Source of the DNA: Hyphomicrobium sp.
GTDB lineage: Bacteria; Pseudomonadota; Alphaproteobacteria; Rhizobiales; Hyphomicrobiaceae
Direction of reading: 5' to 3'
DNA length: 64,000 nt
NCBI GenBank assembly: GCA_002928735.1
Contig: PERL01000001.1
Span: 62,001 to 126,000 of the forward strand
Below are positions 1 to 11,819 of this stretch, in pieces. Position 1 is the stretch's first letter. Every line of letters starts with the position of its first letter. The notes beneath the pieces were generated by a model. The model did not search any database and was not told where the DNA came from. It was given only the letters and a program-made list of their open reading frames with translations. The position numbers and the translations under genes were made by a program.

Positions 1-279
1 ACCGCCGCCGTCGTCGCCTTCCACGAACATGACTGGGAAGCACCCGTTCTCGCCGAAATCCTGCACACGCCCTGCTTCTACATCGGCGTCATGGGCGGAC
101 GACAGGCCCACGCAAACCGGCTGACTGCTCTCACGGAAATGGGCATCCACCCCGAACTGCAAAGCCGCATTCGCAGCCCCATCGGTCTGATCCCCGGAGC
201 CAAGAGCCGCGCCACACTCGCGGTCGGCATCCTCGCCGAACTCGTCGCCGAAGCCAAATCCGCCGGGCTCATGGCGTAA
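1..279 (+). CDS. XdhC family protein, C-terminal end (partial)
   Basis: The frame is open from the first base of the window to TAA at 277-279, so only the last 92 residues are present and the start lies upstream. The visible part contains an HEHDWEAPVL segment, a YIGVMGGR stretch, and a tail of the form RIRSPIGLIPGAKSRATLAVGILAELV. This matches the C-terminal Rossmann domain of XdhC/CoxI-like proteins, which assist insertion of the molybdenum cofactor into xanthine and CO dehydrogenase-type enzymes. In that family the conserved IGLxIGA loop is near the end, and here it reads IGLIPGA. The partner Mo-enzyme genes would be upstream of the window. The family call is fairly secure; the specific client enzyme is unknown. 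Confidence 0.75.
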   Translation, partial: TAAVVAFHEHDWEAPVLAEILHTPCFYIGVMGGRQAHANRLTALTEMGIHPELQSRIRSPIGLIPGAKSRATLAVGILAELVAEAKSAGLMA

Positions 280-302
280 GCCAAAAGAATAGGGCATAGC
301 GC

Positions 303-335
303 AAAAGAAAAAGGGCGGCGCATGTTGCGCCGCCC
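303..335 (-). terminator. Intrinsic terminator of katG
   Basis: A perfect 10-bp stem (313-322 with 326-335) has a 3-nt loop. On the minus strand it is followed by a T-rich run (complement of 301-312). It lies directly after the katG stop, so it ends katG transcription, with the XdhC-family gene converging from the other side. Confidence 0.85.
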
Positions 336-362
336 CCGATCTCGAACGCAATCAACGTGCGC

Positions 363-2931
<2,569 letters not shown>

Positions 2932-5463
2932 ATGCAGTTTCAGCTCTTTGGCCGTGAGACTGGCGAGTCGCCGGAAGAAGGCCGCGGCAAACAGATCGTT
3001 GAGCGGCTGCGCGCGGGCGACCTACCCCAGATGGTGGATTGGTTTGATCCGCAGTTGCTCGCCAAAGTTGGCGTCCGCTCCGTGCTTTCAGCCACCATCG
3101 GGTCCTACACCGACCAGCGCCTGATCCAGGCCGCCACCGATCTGGCCACCGAAGACGAATTGAAGTCCCGCTACGACTATAGCGAAACTGGAAATCCATC
3201 CGAAGCCCTCAAACCCGACGCCACCGGCGCCGTCTGGGTCGACTACATCTCCGACCTCGGCGACGGCTTCGAACCCACCTTCACCATGGCCTACATGCTG
3301 GCCCAGGATCGTTTGAAGGTTGAAGGCGCAGCCGATGAATTGCCCGCCGGCGAACTTCTCATCATGGGCGGCGACCAAGTCTATCCCGACGCGACCAAGC
3401 AGGAATACCAGGACCGACTCCGCGACCCCTACGATTGGGCCTTCTCCACCGACAAACCCAAGCGCAAACTCTTCGCCATCCCCGGCAACCACGATTGGTA
3501 TGACGGACTCGCTTCGTTCAGCGCGCTCTTCTGTTCGGCGCGCGATCGAATCTCCGGCGGCCTCGGCGCACAACTCGGCGGCTGGCGCTGCCATCAGCAC
3601 CGCAGCTATTTCGCAATTAAACTCCCGGACAATTGGTGGATCTGGGGCCCCGACATCCAACTCGCCGACAACCTCGACGACAGCCAGCGCGACTACTTCG
3701 ACCTGATGGCCGACCAGACCAAGCAGGGCGACAAGATCATCCTCTGCCTCGCCGAACCGAGCTGGCTGCACCGCAATTACGACAATCTGCACGAAATTAG
3801 CATGCTAGCGCGCAAGAACGACGCCAAGATTCTGGCCGTCCTCGCCGGCGACTGGCATCACTACAGCCGCTACGCTTGCGATAAGCTCGGCATCCAATTC
3901 ATCACCTGCGGTGGCGGCGGTGCCTTCGCCCACGCCACCCACGGGCTGAGAAAGCACATCTCTCTGAATTGGGCGACACTCACCGGTGCCTCCCGCCGCA
4001 TTTCAGATCCCACCGATCCCGAAGACTTCAATCGCATGGAGCGCTCCGTTGTCGGCCCAGAGGGCCCCGATTTTACGCTCAATCCCGACAGCGAACCCGA
4101 AGCCCCTCGCACTCCTGAGCCCCCAGCCGTTTCCGGCCCTCTATCCGCGGCCAGCTATACCGCCAACGCCCTGCAAAACGCGGCTGCTAAAATGGCCTCC
4201 GTTATCCCAGAACCCAAACCCATCAGCGATGTTGATGCCGGCCCCGGTGGCCCCCGCCGTGTCAAACCCGTGCGCAAGGAAACAATTTCGAGCCATCCCT
4301 ATAAGATGCGCGCCGCCGCCATCTATCCTGCCCGCTGGAAAAGCCGGCTCCTCTGCCTGAAAAATCTGGTCCTCCCCCTGCGCAATCAAAAATTCGCGGT
4401 CCTCGTCGGCATCATCTACTTCCTCTTCGCCTGGGTCTGGACATCCTCCGATCCGCGCCACTCCCCCATCATGACCAAGCTCGCCGAGGACATCGCCGTC
4501 CAGGCACAGCACTCGCGCACCGAATACGAAAACATCCGCAAGGAAATTGCAGACCTCGAAACGCGGCTTCAGGAGCAGAAGGCCACCCTCCCCGCCGGCG
4601 AACCGCCAACCACAGAGATGGTCGTGCTCGAAGAGCAACTCGATGCCGCTCGCACCAAAGAGGAGCCCGCGCGCCAAGAGTGGTCCGATCTCGATCAGCG
4701 CAGCAAAGCCATCGACGGCGGCCGCAAAGTCCAGCTCAACGATCAGATCCGCGAACTGGAAAACATGACGAACCTCTCGACAGGCGAGCGGCTCAAATAT
4801 CTCGTGGTCTTCTTCCAGCAATATTCGCCGCTCGAAGAAGTGCTGAACCCCACAGCTCTCCTCGCCGCCTGCCAGCAGGGACCGCTCTTCGCGTTTCTGC
4901 TGCTCGGTCTATGGGCGCTCCTCGTCAACTACGTCGAGGCCAGCGCCACGCTTCACGGCCGCATCGCCAAACTCACCATCGGCACAATCCACTTCCTCGC
5001 CCATCTGGTGGCGCTCCTCGTCATCAGTTGGATTGCCAGCGGCGTCGGCACACCGCTCGCCACCGTTCTCAAATATCACATCGCCGATCCCTGGCCCGAC
5101 GTCATCCGCGTCACCTGGAACTTCACCGTGACGCTACTCCTCGGCGGCATCCTCGGCGGCCTCGTCATGGGCCTCTATTGGACGCTGACCTCGACGCTCT
5201 TCAACATGCACACCGGCGATGCCTTCGGCGCACTTGGTATCAAGAACTACAAACATTTCCTGCGCATCCGGCTCGAACCCGGCCGCGCCACCATCTACCC
5301 CGTCGCCCTCGACAAGATCCCCGGCCCGTCCGATTGGCGCTGGCGCCTCTACCCGGGCGAAAAGCGCCCCGGTCACAACCCGCTCATTATGCCAAAGAAG
5401 GCCCTCGAACCGCGCCTCATCGAACCACCCATCGTCATCGAAGACTCAAACATCCTACGCTGA
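2932..5463 (+). CDS. Calcineurin-like metallophosphoesterase with C-terminal membrane domain
   Basis: The 843-residue protein begins at ATG 2932, the first start after which the protein looks structured; the frame stays open upstream to 2746. The N-terminal half has the binuclear-metal motifs of calcineurin-like phosphoesterases: SDLGDG (D108, D111), GGDQVYPD (148-153), GNHDWYDG (185-192) and GDWHHY (306-311). These are followed by a proline-rich linker (~355-470), a membrane segment near 487-505, a predicted coiled coil (~513-610), and three more hydrophobic segments (~641-671, 683-706, 732-756). The substrate is unknown. The layout suggests a phosphoesterase held at the inner membrane. No partner gene is co-transcribed; the next gene converges. 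Confidence 0.85.
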   Translation: MQFQLFGRETGESPEEGRGKQIVERLRAGDLPQMVDWFDPQLLAKVGVRSVLSATIGSYTDQRLIQAATDLATEDELKSRYDYSETGNPSEALKPDATGAVWVDYISDLGDGFEPTFTMAYMLAQDRLKVEGAADELPAGELLIMGGDQVYPDATKQEYQDRLRDPYDWAFSTDKPKRKLFAIPGNHDWYDGLASFSALFCSARDRISGGLGAQLGGWRCHQHRSYFAIKLPDNWWIWGPDIQLADNLDDSQRDYFDLMADQTKQGDKIILCLAEPSWLHRNYDNLHEISMLARKNDAKILAVLAGDWHHYSRYACDKLGIQFITCGGGGAFAHATHGLRKHISLNWATLTGASRRISDPTDPEDFNRMERSVVGPEGPDFTLNPDSEPEAPRTPEPPAVSGPLSAASYTANALQNAAAKMASVIPEPKPISDVDAGPGGPRRVKPVRKETISSHPYKMRAAAIYPARWKSRLLCLKNLVLPLRNQKFAVLVGIIYFLFAWVWTSSDPRHSPIMTKLAEDIAVQAQHSRTEYENIRKEIADLETRLQEQKATLPAGEPPTTEMVVLEEQLDAARTKEEPARQEWSDLDQRSKAIDGGRKVQLNDQIRELENMTNLSTGERLKYLVVFFQQYSPLEEVLNPTALLAACQQGPLFAFLLLGLWALLVNYVEASATLHGRIAKLTIGTIHFLAHLVALLVISWIASGVGTPLATVLKYHIADPWPDVIRVTWNFTVTLLLGGILGGLVMGLYWTLTSTLFNMHTGDAFGALGIKNYKHFLRIRLEPGRATIYPVALDKIPGPSDWRWRLYPGEKRPGHNPLIMPKKALEPRLIEPPIVIEDSNILR

Positions 5464-5475
5464 CGGGTCAGCGAA

Positions 5476-6939
5476 TTAAAAGTGATACCCCTTCTCGCCG
5501 TGATCGCTGAGATCAAGACCGGTGCGCTCCTTCTCGCGCACCGGTCGTAGCCCAACCGTGAGATCGATCAACCGGAAGAAGACGACCGATAGCAGCCCCG
5601 ACCACAGAAGAGTGATCGCCACCGTCTTCACCTGCGCCGCCATCTGCGTCGGCAAATCGTAAACGATGGTCATCTGCCCGGGCTTGGCGATGTAATCGAC
5701 CACGCCGGTTCCACCAAGTGCCGGTGCCACCAGCAACCCCGTTGCGAGCGCGCCCAGAATTCCTCCCACGCAGTGCACGCCAAACACATCGAGACTGTCG
5801 TCATATCCGAAAATACGCTTCAGCCACGTGCACGCGATAAACCCGCAAAGCCCCGCCACGAGTCCCAGCACGATGGCTCCCATCGGCCCCGCATACCCGG
5901 CCGCCGGCGTCACCGCGACAAGTCCAATCACCATCCCCGTGATGAACCCGAGCGACGTCGGCTTGCCCTTCGCCAGCCACTCGACTGACGTCCAGGCCAC
6001 TGCAGCCGCTGCCGCCGCGCCAAACGTATTGCCCATCGCCAGCGCCGCCGTCCCGTTCGCCTCCAACGCCGACCCGCAATTGAACCCGAACCACCCGACC
6101 CAAAGCAGCGCCGCTCCCACCATGCTCAATGTCAAAGAATGCGGCGGCATCGGTTCGCGCCCGTACCCCGATCGCGGCCCAGCAAGTATCGCGCCCACAA
6201 GTCCCGCGACGCCCGCGTTCACATGCACAACCGTCCCACCGGCGAAATCCAAGACACCCCACTGGAACGCAAGTCCCGATGTCGAAATCAGCCGCCGCAA
6301 TTCCAGCTCGGCCATGCCCCGCGCTTCGGGCTGTGCCAATTCCACCTTGCGCGCTGCTGCGATGAGAGCATCCGGGCCCGGCCAATACCAAACCATGTGA
6401 GCGATCGGGCAATAGACGAACGTCACCCACAGAACCATGAACATCATGACAGCCGAAAACTTCAGCCGCTCGGCAAAGGCACCCACGATCAGCGCCGGCG
6501 TGATCGCCGCGAACATCATCTGGAACCAGATGTAGGCGTACTCAGGTATAGAGACGCCCGGTGAAAACGTGGCAGCCGTGCTGTCCACCGTGACGCCGGC
6601 CAGAAACGCCTTCGACAAGTCGCCCACAAATGGGGCCGTTCCCCCGCCGGACGTGAACGCGAGGCTATAGCCGTAGACCATCCAGATCAGGCACACGACA
6701 GCAACGGTCATGAAGACCTGCATCATAGTCGCCAGAACGTTCTTCGTGCGCACCAGACCGCAGTAGAAAAGCGCCAAGCCCGGGATCGTCATCAACAGAA
6801 CGAGGACGGTCGACAGCATCAAAAACGCAGTATCGCCCTTGTCCGTCGCAGCCTCAGCCAACGCAGGCGTCGCCAACACAAACCCCGCCGCTAACTTCAG
6901 CCGATGAAACAGGGCGCCCTGAACCGAACGAATTTTCAT
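5476..6939 (-). CDS. amt: Ammonium transporter (Amt/MEP family)
   Basis: This 487-residue inner-membrane protein has a cleavable signal sequence (about residues 1-31, ending ALAEAA) followed by the eleven-helix Amt fold. The paired pore histidines are visible in GGTVVHVNAG and DVFGVHCVGG. The C-terminal tail ends LDLSDHGEKGYHF, the conserved cytoplasmic tail that couples the trimer and is contacted by PII proteins. In many proteobacteria amt is paired with glnK, but no PII gene is adjacent here. The gene stands alone, converging on the phosphoesterase gene. It fits nitrogen scavenging together with glnII about 8.5 kb away. Confidence 0.95.
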   Translation of the reverse strand: MKIRSVQGALFHRLKLAAGFVLATPALAEAATDKGDTAFLMLSTVLVLLMTIPGLALFYCGLVRTKNVLATMMQVFMTVAVVCLIWMVYGYSLAFTSGGGTAPFVGDLSKAFLAGVTVDSTAATFSPGVSIPEYAYIWFQMMFAAITPALIVGAFAERLKFSAVMMFMVLWVTFVYCPIAHMVWYWPGPDALIAAARKVELAQPEARGMAELELRRLISTSGLAFQWGVLDFAGGTVVHVNAGVAGLVGAILAGPRSGYGREPMPPHSLTLSMVGAALLWVGWFGFNCGSALEANGTAALAMGNTFGAAAAAAVAWTSVEWLAKGKPTSLGFITGMVIGLVAVTPAAGYAGPMGAIVLGLVAGLCGFIACTWLKRIFGYDDSLDVFGVHCVGGILGALATGLLVAPALGGTGVVDYIAKPGQMTIVYDLPTQMAAQVKTVAITLLWSGLLSVVFFRLIDLTVGLRPVREKERTGLDLSDHGEKGYHF

Positions 6940-7220
6940 GCCTCACTCTTCTCCCGCGGAATAAAGCGGTCCGCGACCCGTTACGCTCATAAGCGAACTA
7001 ATACGGCCTGCACCGGTTGATCGTTGCACTGCTTCAATTTCAACCGGCCTGCCTAAATCACGTTCGCAACGCATCATTGTCGGTGTCGGGCGCCTGCGTT
7101 ACGACACATGACCAGCGGACAACGGCGAGATGTGCCGGTTATTCGCAAAACGGTGCGGGATATTGAAACGGCCAGCCAAACACGCGCTGCGGGCGCTTGT
7201 GACAAGCGGGATGTGATACC

Positions 7221-7853
7221 ATGGCACCCAATGACGAGCCCAAGATGGACGAACTGAAGCGCCTGCTTCGCCGGCTTGATGGCCTCGATGCCCGCCGCGC
7301 GGCGCCCGGCGGCACCACGGCATCTGACAGTGAACAGCGCGATTATGTCGGCACCTTGCGCGGGGCGCCTGAACTCGACGATGTCGTGACACCCGTTCCC
7401 GCTGAGACGCGCAGCGTCTCGCCCAAATCCGCAGCTCTTCTTGCAGCCGTTATCGCCGGCATCGTATCGACGGCCACGGTCTATGTCTTAATGTCGGCCG
7501 AGGAGCGCATGACCGCCCCCGCGTCCGTCCCTGCCCTCGATGGCCCCGCCAAAGGCACGGCATCACCGGCAAACGATCGCGGCGACGCCACCATGGATGT
7601 GGTCCGCAGCGCTTCGTCCCTTATCGAAAGCGGTAACATCGAAGGCGCACGCGACCTCCTCCGCCGCGCCGCCGAACAGGGATCGGGCCCCGCAGCCCTC
7701 GAACTCGCCCGCACCTACGATGCAGCACAAGCAACACCCACGCCGCCGGAAGCCAGGGACACGAATTCGGCCCTCGCCCGTGTTTGGTATGAGCGCGCAC
7801 GCGAACTGGGTTCGGCCGTCACGGCGCCGTCTCAGTCGCCGGCCGATCGCTGA
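7221..7853 (+). CDS. Small single-pass membrane protein with Sel1/TPR-like C-terminal region
   Basis: The 210-residue protein has a charged N-terminus, one hydrophobic helix at about 68-90 (AALLAAVIAGIVSTATVYVL), and a helical C-terminal part. That part contains two Sel1-like segments, SLIESGNIEGARDLLRRAAE and SALARVWYERARELG, separated by PAALELARTYDAA. This is a bitopic protein with a likely periplasmic helical-repeat domain. It is 20 bases upstream of two dynamin-like GTPase genes and probably shares their transcript, so it may be a membrane partner of those GTPases. Function is unknown. Confidence 0.7.
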   Translation: MAPNDEPKMDELKRLLRRLDGLDARRAAPGGTTASDSEQRDYVGTLRGAPELDDVVTPVPAETRSVSPKSAALLAAVIAGIVSTATVYVLMSAEERMTAPASVPALDGPAKGTASPANDRGDATMDVVRSASSLIESGNIEGARDLLRRAAEQGSGPAALELARTYDAAQATPTPPEARDTNSALARVWYERARELGSAVTAPSQSPADR

Positions 7854-7873
7854 GCAGTGAGAGTGCGGACAGC

Positions 7874-10051
7874 GTGAACGCAAACCCGTCGCAGCGAACA
7901 AGTGGTGCCCCGCGCCAGCGCCTCGGCGGGCGCTTAGAAAACGTACGCCAGCAGCTCATCTCGTGCGGCGGTGTCATGTCGGCCCTCGTCGAGCCCCAGT
8001 CGCAACCCCTCGTCACGGATGCGTTGCGCAAAGTCACGAGCCTCAGCTTGCGCATCGCCGTTGTCGGCCAGATCAAATCAGGCAAGAGCACCTTCATCAA
8101 CGCCTTCATCCGTCACCCCCGGCTGCTGCCCACCGCCGTCACGCCCTGGACCACGGCCGTCACAAACTTACATTTCGGCCAAGCACCGCCGCCAGACGGC
8201 GCCATTCGCTTTTCCTTCATGAGTGCCAACGAGTGGAGCGAGATCGCCAACGGCGGCGGCCGCTTCCGCGAGTTGACCGAACGCCTCATCCCGGGCTTCG
8301 AGCCGCGCATTTTACAATCAGAAACCCGCGCCATGGTTGAGCGCGCCAAGCGAAAGCTCGGCGCCGACTTCGAGCAATTGATTGGGCGTGGACACCTCTT
8401 CAAGACGCTTCATCCCGGCCTCTTGGAGCAGTATCTCTGCTCCGGCGAATACGCCAACTCCGAAAACGTAGGCCGTTATTCCGACATCACCCGCACCGCC
8501 GATGTCTATCTCCCCGGCGGACCGTTCGAATTCCCCACCACGGTCATCGACACACCCGGCATCAACGACCCCTCCCTCGTGCGCGACGAGATCACCCGCC
8601 GCTCGCTCAGTGCTGCGGATGCCTACATCATTGTGCTCACCGCCCGGCAACCGCTGTCCGAGCAGGATGTCGCGCTCCTCCGTTTCATGCGCGGCCTCAA
8701 CAAGGACCGCGTCATCGTCCTCGTCAACCGCATCGACGAACTCGCCGATGTGGCCACCGAACTCCCGCAAGTCCTGCGTTTCGTCCGCGAACGTTTGGCC
8801 GAAGAATTCCCCGGCGCACGCATTCCCGTCGTCCACGGCAGCGCCTGGTGGGCCATCCAAGCTTTGGCCTTCGAACCGCAGGCCATCGTCAAGACTTTGC
8901 AGCGCCCCTCCGCCGCCCATCTGTTTCGATCGGGCCTCCTGGAGCCCAGCGATGCCGACCCGCGTTCACTCGCCGATCCGGCCACCCAGGCGCGCGTCAG
9001 CCACGCCCTTCATGCCATGTCCGGCATGCCGGCACTTTACGACGCCTTCGACGATATCGCCGGCCTCACCAACCCTGCCTTCTCATTGAGCCTCGTCGCC
9101 CGCGGCTTTGCCGATATGTCGCGCGCATGCGAACAGGCAGCCGCCGCCGAACTCCAACTTCTGCTCGCCGACCGTGCCCGCCGCCAGCGCACCCCCGCGC
9201 CCGGCAACACGGCCCCCGATAGCCTCGCGATCCACGCCCATGAACGTGACGTGCTGCAATCGGTCTCCGCCAATATCGATGCGTCTGCCAAGGCGATCGG
9301 CGAAATCTTCTCCCGCGTCATTGCCGACGAACAGGCCCGCCTCCGCGCCGCGCTGTTGAAGCTCGTTGACCAGCACGCAGCGCGCGAACGCAAGATCCTC
9401 TCCGACAGCCTTGCCCGCGGCGCCACCACCGTCACGTGGACACACGAAGGTTTCGATTTGCGCCGCGCGTTAGCCGAGAGTTTCCGCACAGGCTTCGGCG
9501 AGGCCTCCGAACGGCTCCTCACGTTTCACGCGCGTCTCATTCCGGAGTTGTTCAAGCTCCTCCAGACAGTCGTCCCCGCGCCCGAGATTCCTATTCCACA
9601 GAGCAAGTCCCTCACCATTCCCATTCCGGCCGGCATGCCGTTGAGCCGCATGCTCGTCATCGACCTCGACCGCTCGCGATGGCAGGCGTTTTGGAACCGC
9701 GCCGCCAGCGCCGATCAGGCGGGCGCCAAAATCGAAGCGCTGATCAAGGCCGAGTTCTCAGCCGTCGCCGATGAATTAGCGGCCTCCGCTGGCCGAACGT
9801 TCCAAGACTTCGCCGCCACCACCATCGGATGGGCGCTCGGCGCCTGCCGCAACATCCAACAAGCCCTCCAACGCCGTATCGATCGCCTGCTTGAAGAAGA
9901 TGGGCTGCACAACGCCACCTCATCCAAGACCGACGAGCGCATTGCACTCCAGGCTCAGCGCCTGAAAGACACGGAAGCACTCACCCAGCACCTTGAATTT
10001 CTCGCCCGCGATGTCGAGCAGATCTTCAAAGGAGGAGAGTCATCATCATGA
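7874..10051 (+). CDS. Dynamin-like large GTPase (first of a pair)
   Basis: The 725-residue protein starts at GTG 7874; ATG 7976 is an alternative in the same frame. The dynamin-type GTPase domain is complete: P-loop GQIKSGKS (65-72), switch I threonine in PTAVTPWT (about 90), DTPGIND (226-232), and the NRID base-recognition motif (285-288). The long C-terminal part (about 400-725) is mostly helical, as expected for a dynamin stalk. A short segment rich in I, P and L (~575-600, IPIPAGMPLSRM) could be a membrane-touching paddle. It overlaps the next gene by 4 bases. Bacterial dynamin-like proteins often occur as pairs and remodel or protect membranes; the job here is inferred. Confidence 0.88.
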   Translation: MNANPSQRTSGAPRQRLGGRLENVRQQLISCGGVMSALVEPQSQPLVTDALRKVTSLSLRIAVVGQIKSGKSTFINAFIRHPRLLPTAVTPWTTAVTNLHFGQAPPPDGAIRFSFMSANEWSEIANGGGRFRELTERLIPGFEPRILQSETRAMVERAKRKLGADFEQLIGRGHLFKTLHPGLLEQYLCSGEYANSENVGRYSDITRTADVYLPGGPFEFPTTVIDTPGINDPSLVRDEITRRSLSAADAYIIVLTARQPLSEQDVALLRFMRGLNKDRVIVLVNRIDELADVATELPQVLRFVRERLAEEFPGARIPVVHGSAWWAIQALAFEPQAIVKTLQRPSAAHLFRSGLLEPSDADPRSLADPATQARVSHALHAMSGMPALYDAFDDIAGLTNPAFSLSLVARGFADMSRACEQAAAAELQLLLADRARRQRTPAPGNTAPDSLAIHAHERDVLQSVSANIDASAKAIGEIFSRVIADEQARLRAALLKLVDQHAARERKILSDSLARGATTVTWTHEGFDLRRALAESFRTGFGEASERLLTFHARLIPELFKLLQTVVPAPEIPIPQSKSLTIPIPAGMPLSRMLVIDLDRSRWQAFWNRAASADQAGAKIEALIKAEFSAVADELAASAGRTFQDFAATTIGWALGACRNIQQALQRRIDRLLEEDGLHNATSSKTDERIALQAQRLKDTEALTQHLEFLARDVEQIFKGGESSS

Positions 10052-11385
10052 CCCATGATCCGGCAGAGAAATCCACACCGGCCCGACACCCCGCCGCAGA
10101 CTGGCAACGCTATACCAGCCAATTGCGCGCTGCACGCGAACGTCTGCAAAACCTGACCGTCGACGATCCCGCGATCCCCGCCTGCATCAGTGGCCTCAAC
10201 CGCATCGAAGACATGCTTCGCCGGCCGCTGCGCCTCGTCGTGTTGGGCGAATACAATTCCGGCAAAACGTCCGTCACGGGCCTCATCCTTGGCAAGGGTC
10301 TGCTCCCCGTCAACGTTCTCTCCAACACCGGCATACCGGTCCACATTGGCCACGGAGCCGAACCCGCGCTCTACGGCATCGACCAGAACGGCATATCCAT
10401 CCGCATCGACGGCGCCGACGACGATCCTCTGACCGACCTTGCCTATCAGGCGATCGATATCCGCTTGCCGCTGCCATGGCTGCAAACGCATCAAATTCTC
10501 GACACGCCCGCCACGATGACACCCGCGCTCTACGCAGCTGATGCCGACATCGTCCTCTGGTGCACGGTCGCCACCCGCGCCTGGACCGAAAGCGAGCGCA
10601 ATCTCTGGAGCGCCATGCCGCCGCGTGTGCAGAAGAACGCCATCCTCGTCGCCACGCACAAGGACAGCTTCTACTCGGACGAAGACTGCGATCAGGTCCT
10701 GCGCCGGTTGCACGACATGACCGCGGGCCTCTTTCGCCGCGTCGTCCTGGTCTCGGCATCTGCTTCGGCGTCCCCCAATACGTTGGACGCACCTGACGGC
10801 ACGCCGGACGACACCCAAGCCCTGCACACCGCCATCGAATCCGCAGCAGGAAGCATCCGCGCCCGCCGGTTCGCCAAAGCACAACGCATCGTTCAGCGTC
10901 TATCGCGCCTCGCACTCCACGAATTCGGGCGCAACGCGATCCGCCCGGACTCAGCCCGGCTCTTCACGCATTGGTACGCGCTGTCCGATCGCATTTTGGA
11001 TGGCCACCGCGCCGGCCAATTGACGATCGACCAAGCGCTGCGCGCGGTGCTGAGCGCCTTTGCCCAGATCGCCGAAAGCCTTCAGCCCGGCGTCATTGCG
11101 CCGGCCGGACCATCGGCGCACATCAACGGCCAAACACACGCAACATCGCGCATCGACGGCGCCTTCACAAATCCCACGGCCCTGCGCGCCGACTTGACCG
11201 CCGTGCTGCGCATGCTCGCAACAGCCTCTCGCTACGAATCCCCACAGACGCGCGAACAGCGTGAGGCCGCACGCGCAACCCTCATAGCACTGGCCGACCT
11301 CGACACCATCCTAAAGCACATCGGCGATTGGCTCACAGCCCAACCTGCAATTAGTGCCCCACGGACACCGAACGTCAGCGCTTGA
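10048..11385 (+). CDS. Dynamin-like GTPase (second of a pair)
   Basis: The 445-residue protein starts within the stop of the preceding gene (ATGA overlap) behind a strong AAAGGAGGAGAG ribosome-binding site, so the two are translationally coupled. The GTPase motifs are P-loop GEYNSGKT (67-74), switch I threonine near 94 (VLSNTG), DTPA (152-155, with A in place of the usual G), and THKD (203-206). The helical part is much shorter than in its neighbour, so this is an asymmetric pair, as in other bacterial tandem dynamin-like systems. DTPA without the glycine suggests altered hydrolysis. The gene runs to within 2 bases of the convergent sulfur-transporter gene with no terminator between them. Confidence 0.85.
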   Translation: MTHDPAEKSTPARHPAADWQRYTSQLRAARERLQNLTVDDPAIPACISGLNRIEDMLRRPLRLVVLGEYNSGKTSVTGLILGKGLLPVNVLSNTGIPVHIGHGAEPALYGIDQNGISIRIDGADDDPLTDLAYQAIDIRLPLPWLQTHQILDTPATMTPALYAADADIVLWCTVATRAWTESERNLWSAMPPRVQKNAILVATHKDSFYSDEDCDQVLRRLHDMTAGLFRRVVLVSASASASPNTLDAPDGTPDDTQALHTAIESAAGSIRARRFAKAQRIVQRLSRLALHEFGRNAIRPDSARLFTHWYALSDRILDGHRAGQLTIDQALRAVLSAFAQIAESLQPGVIAPAGPSAHINGQTHATSRIDGAFTNPTALRADLTAVLRMLATASRYESPQTREQREAARATLIALADLDTILKHIGDWLTAQPAISAPRTPNVSA

Positions 11386-11386
11386 C

Positions 11387-11818
11387 CTACACCGTTTGCG
11401 GTTTATGCAGCGCGCGCACGACGAGCGTGCCGGCCACAACACCGGCCAGCATAGCCGGCACGAATACAAGCGTACCTGTTGCGCCCAAGAGTAACGACGT
11501 CAAAGCCGGCCCGGGACATAATCCGCCCAGCCCCCAGCCGATCCCAAACAATCCCGATCCAACAACCAATTTGGCATTGATGTCGGTCTTCTTCGGAATC
11601 TGAAAGACCGGCTCCAGAAGCGGCTGACCCAGGCGGAGCACGATTGCATAGCCAGCCGCTGTCACAGCGATCGCACCGATCATCACGAAGGCCAGAGATG
11701 GGTCCCACGTCCCGGCGACATCGAGAAAATTCTGCACCTTGGCCGGATTGACCATCCCCGACAGTACCAGACCGATGCCGAACACCACGCCCAAGGCAAG
11801 ATTGATCAACAATCGCAT
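11387..11818 (-). CDS. YeeE/YedE-type transporter, DUF6691 half
   Basis: This 143-residue membrane protein starts at ATG 11818, one base after the TGA of the upstream gene and behind a G-rich site; ATG 11836 is possible but would overlap that gene. It begins with a hydrophobic helix containing FGIGLVLSGMVNPAKV and contains the signature GIGWGLGGLCPGPA with a conserved cysteine. This is one half of the split YeeE/YedE (TsuA-like or PmpA/PmpB-like) family. These proteins import thiosulfate or related reduced sulfur compounds through conserved cysteines. The neighbouring gene is the other half. The substrate is inferred from family. Confidence 0.85.
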   Translation of the reverse strand: MRLLINLALGVVFGIGLVLSGMVNPAKVQNFLDVAGTWDPSLAFVMIGAIAVTAAGYAIVLRLGQPLLEPVFQIPKKTDINAKLVVGSGLFGIGWGLGGLCPGPALTSLLLGATGTLVFVPAMLAGVVAGTLVVRALHKPQTV

Positions 11819-11819
11819 C

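Noticed and set aside
7009-7028. NtrC-like site TGCA-N12-TGCA before amt
   Set aside because: The spacing is longer than a standard NtrC box (about 17 bases end to end) and the inner bases do not match.
7143-7162. Sigma-54-like sequence (CCGCACCGTTTTGC on the minus strand) before amt
   Set aside because: It lacks the GG dinucleotide at -24 and is more than 200 bases from the gene start.
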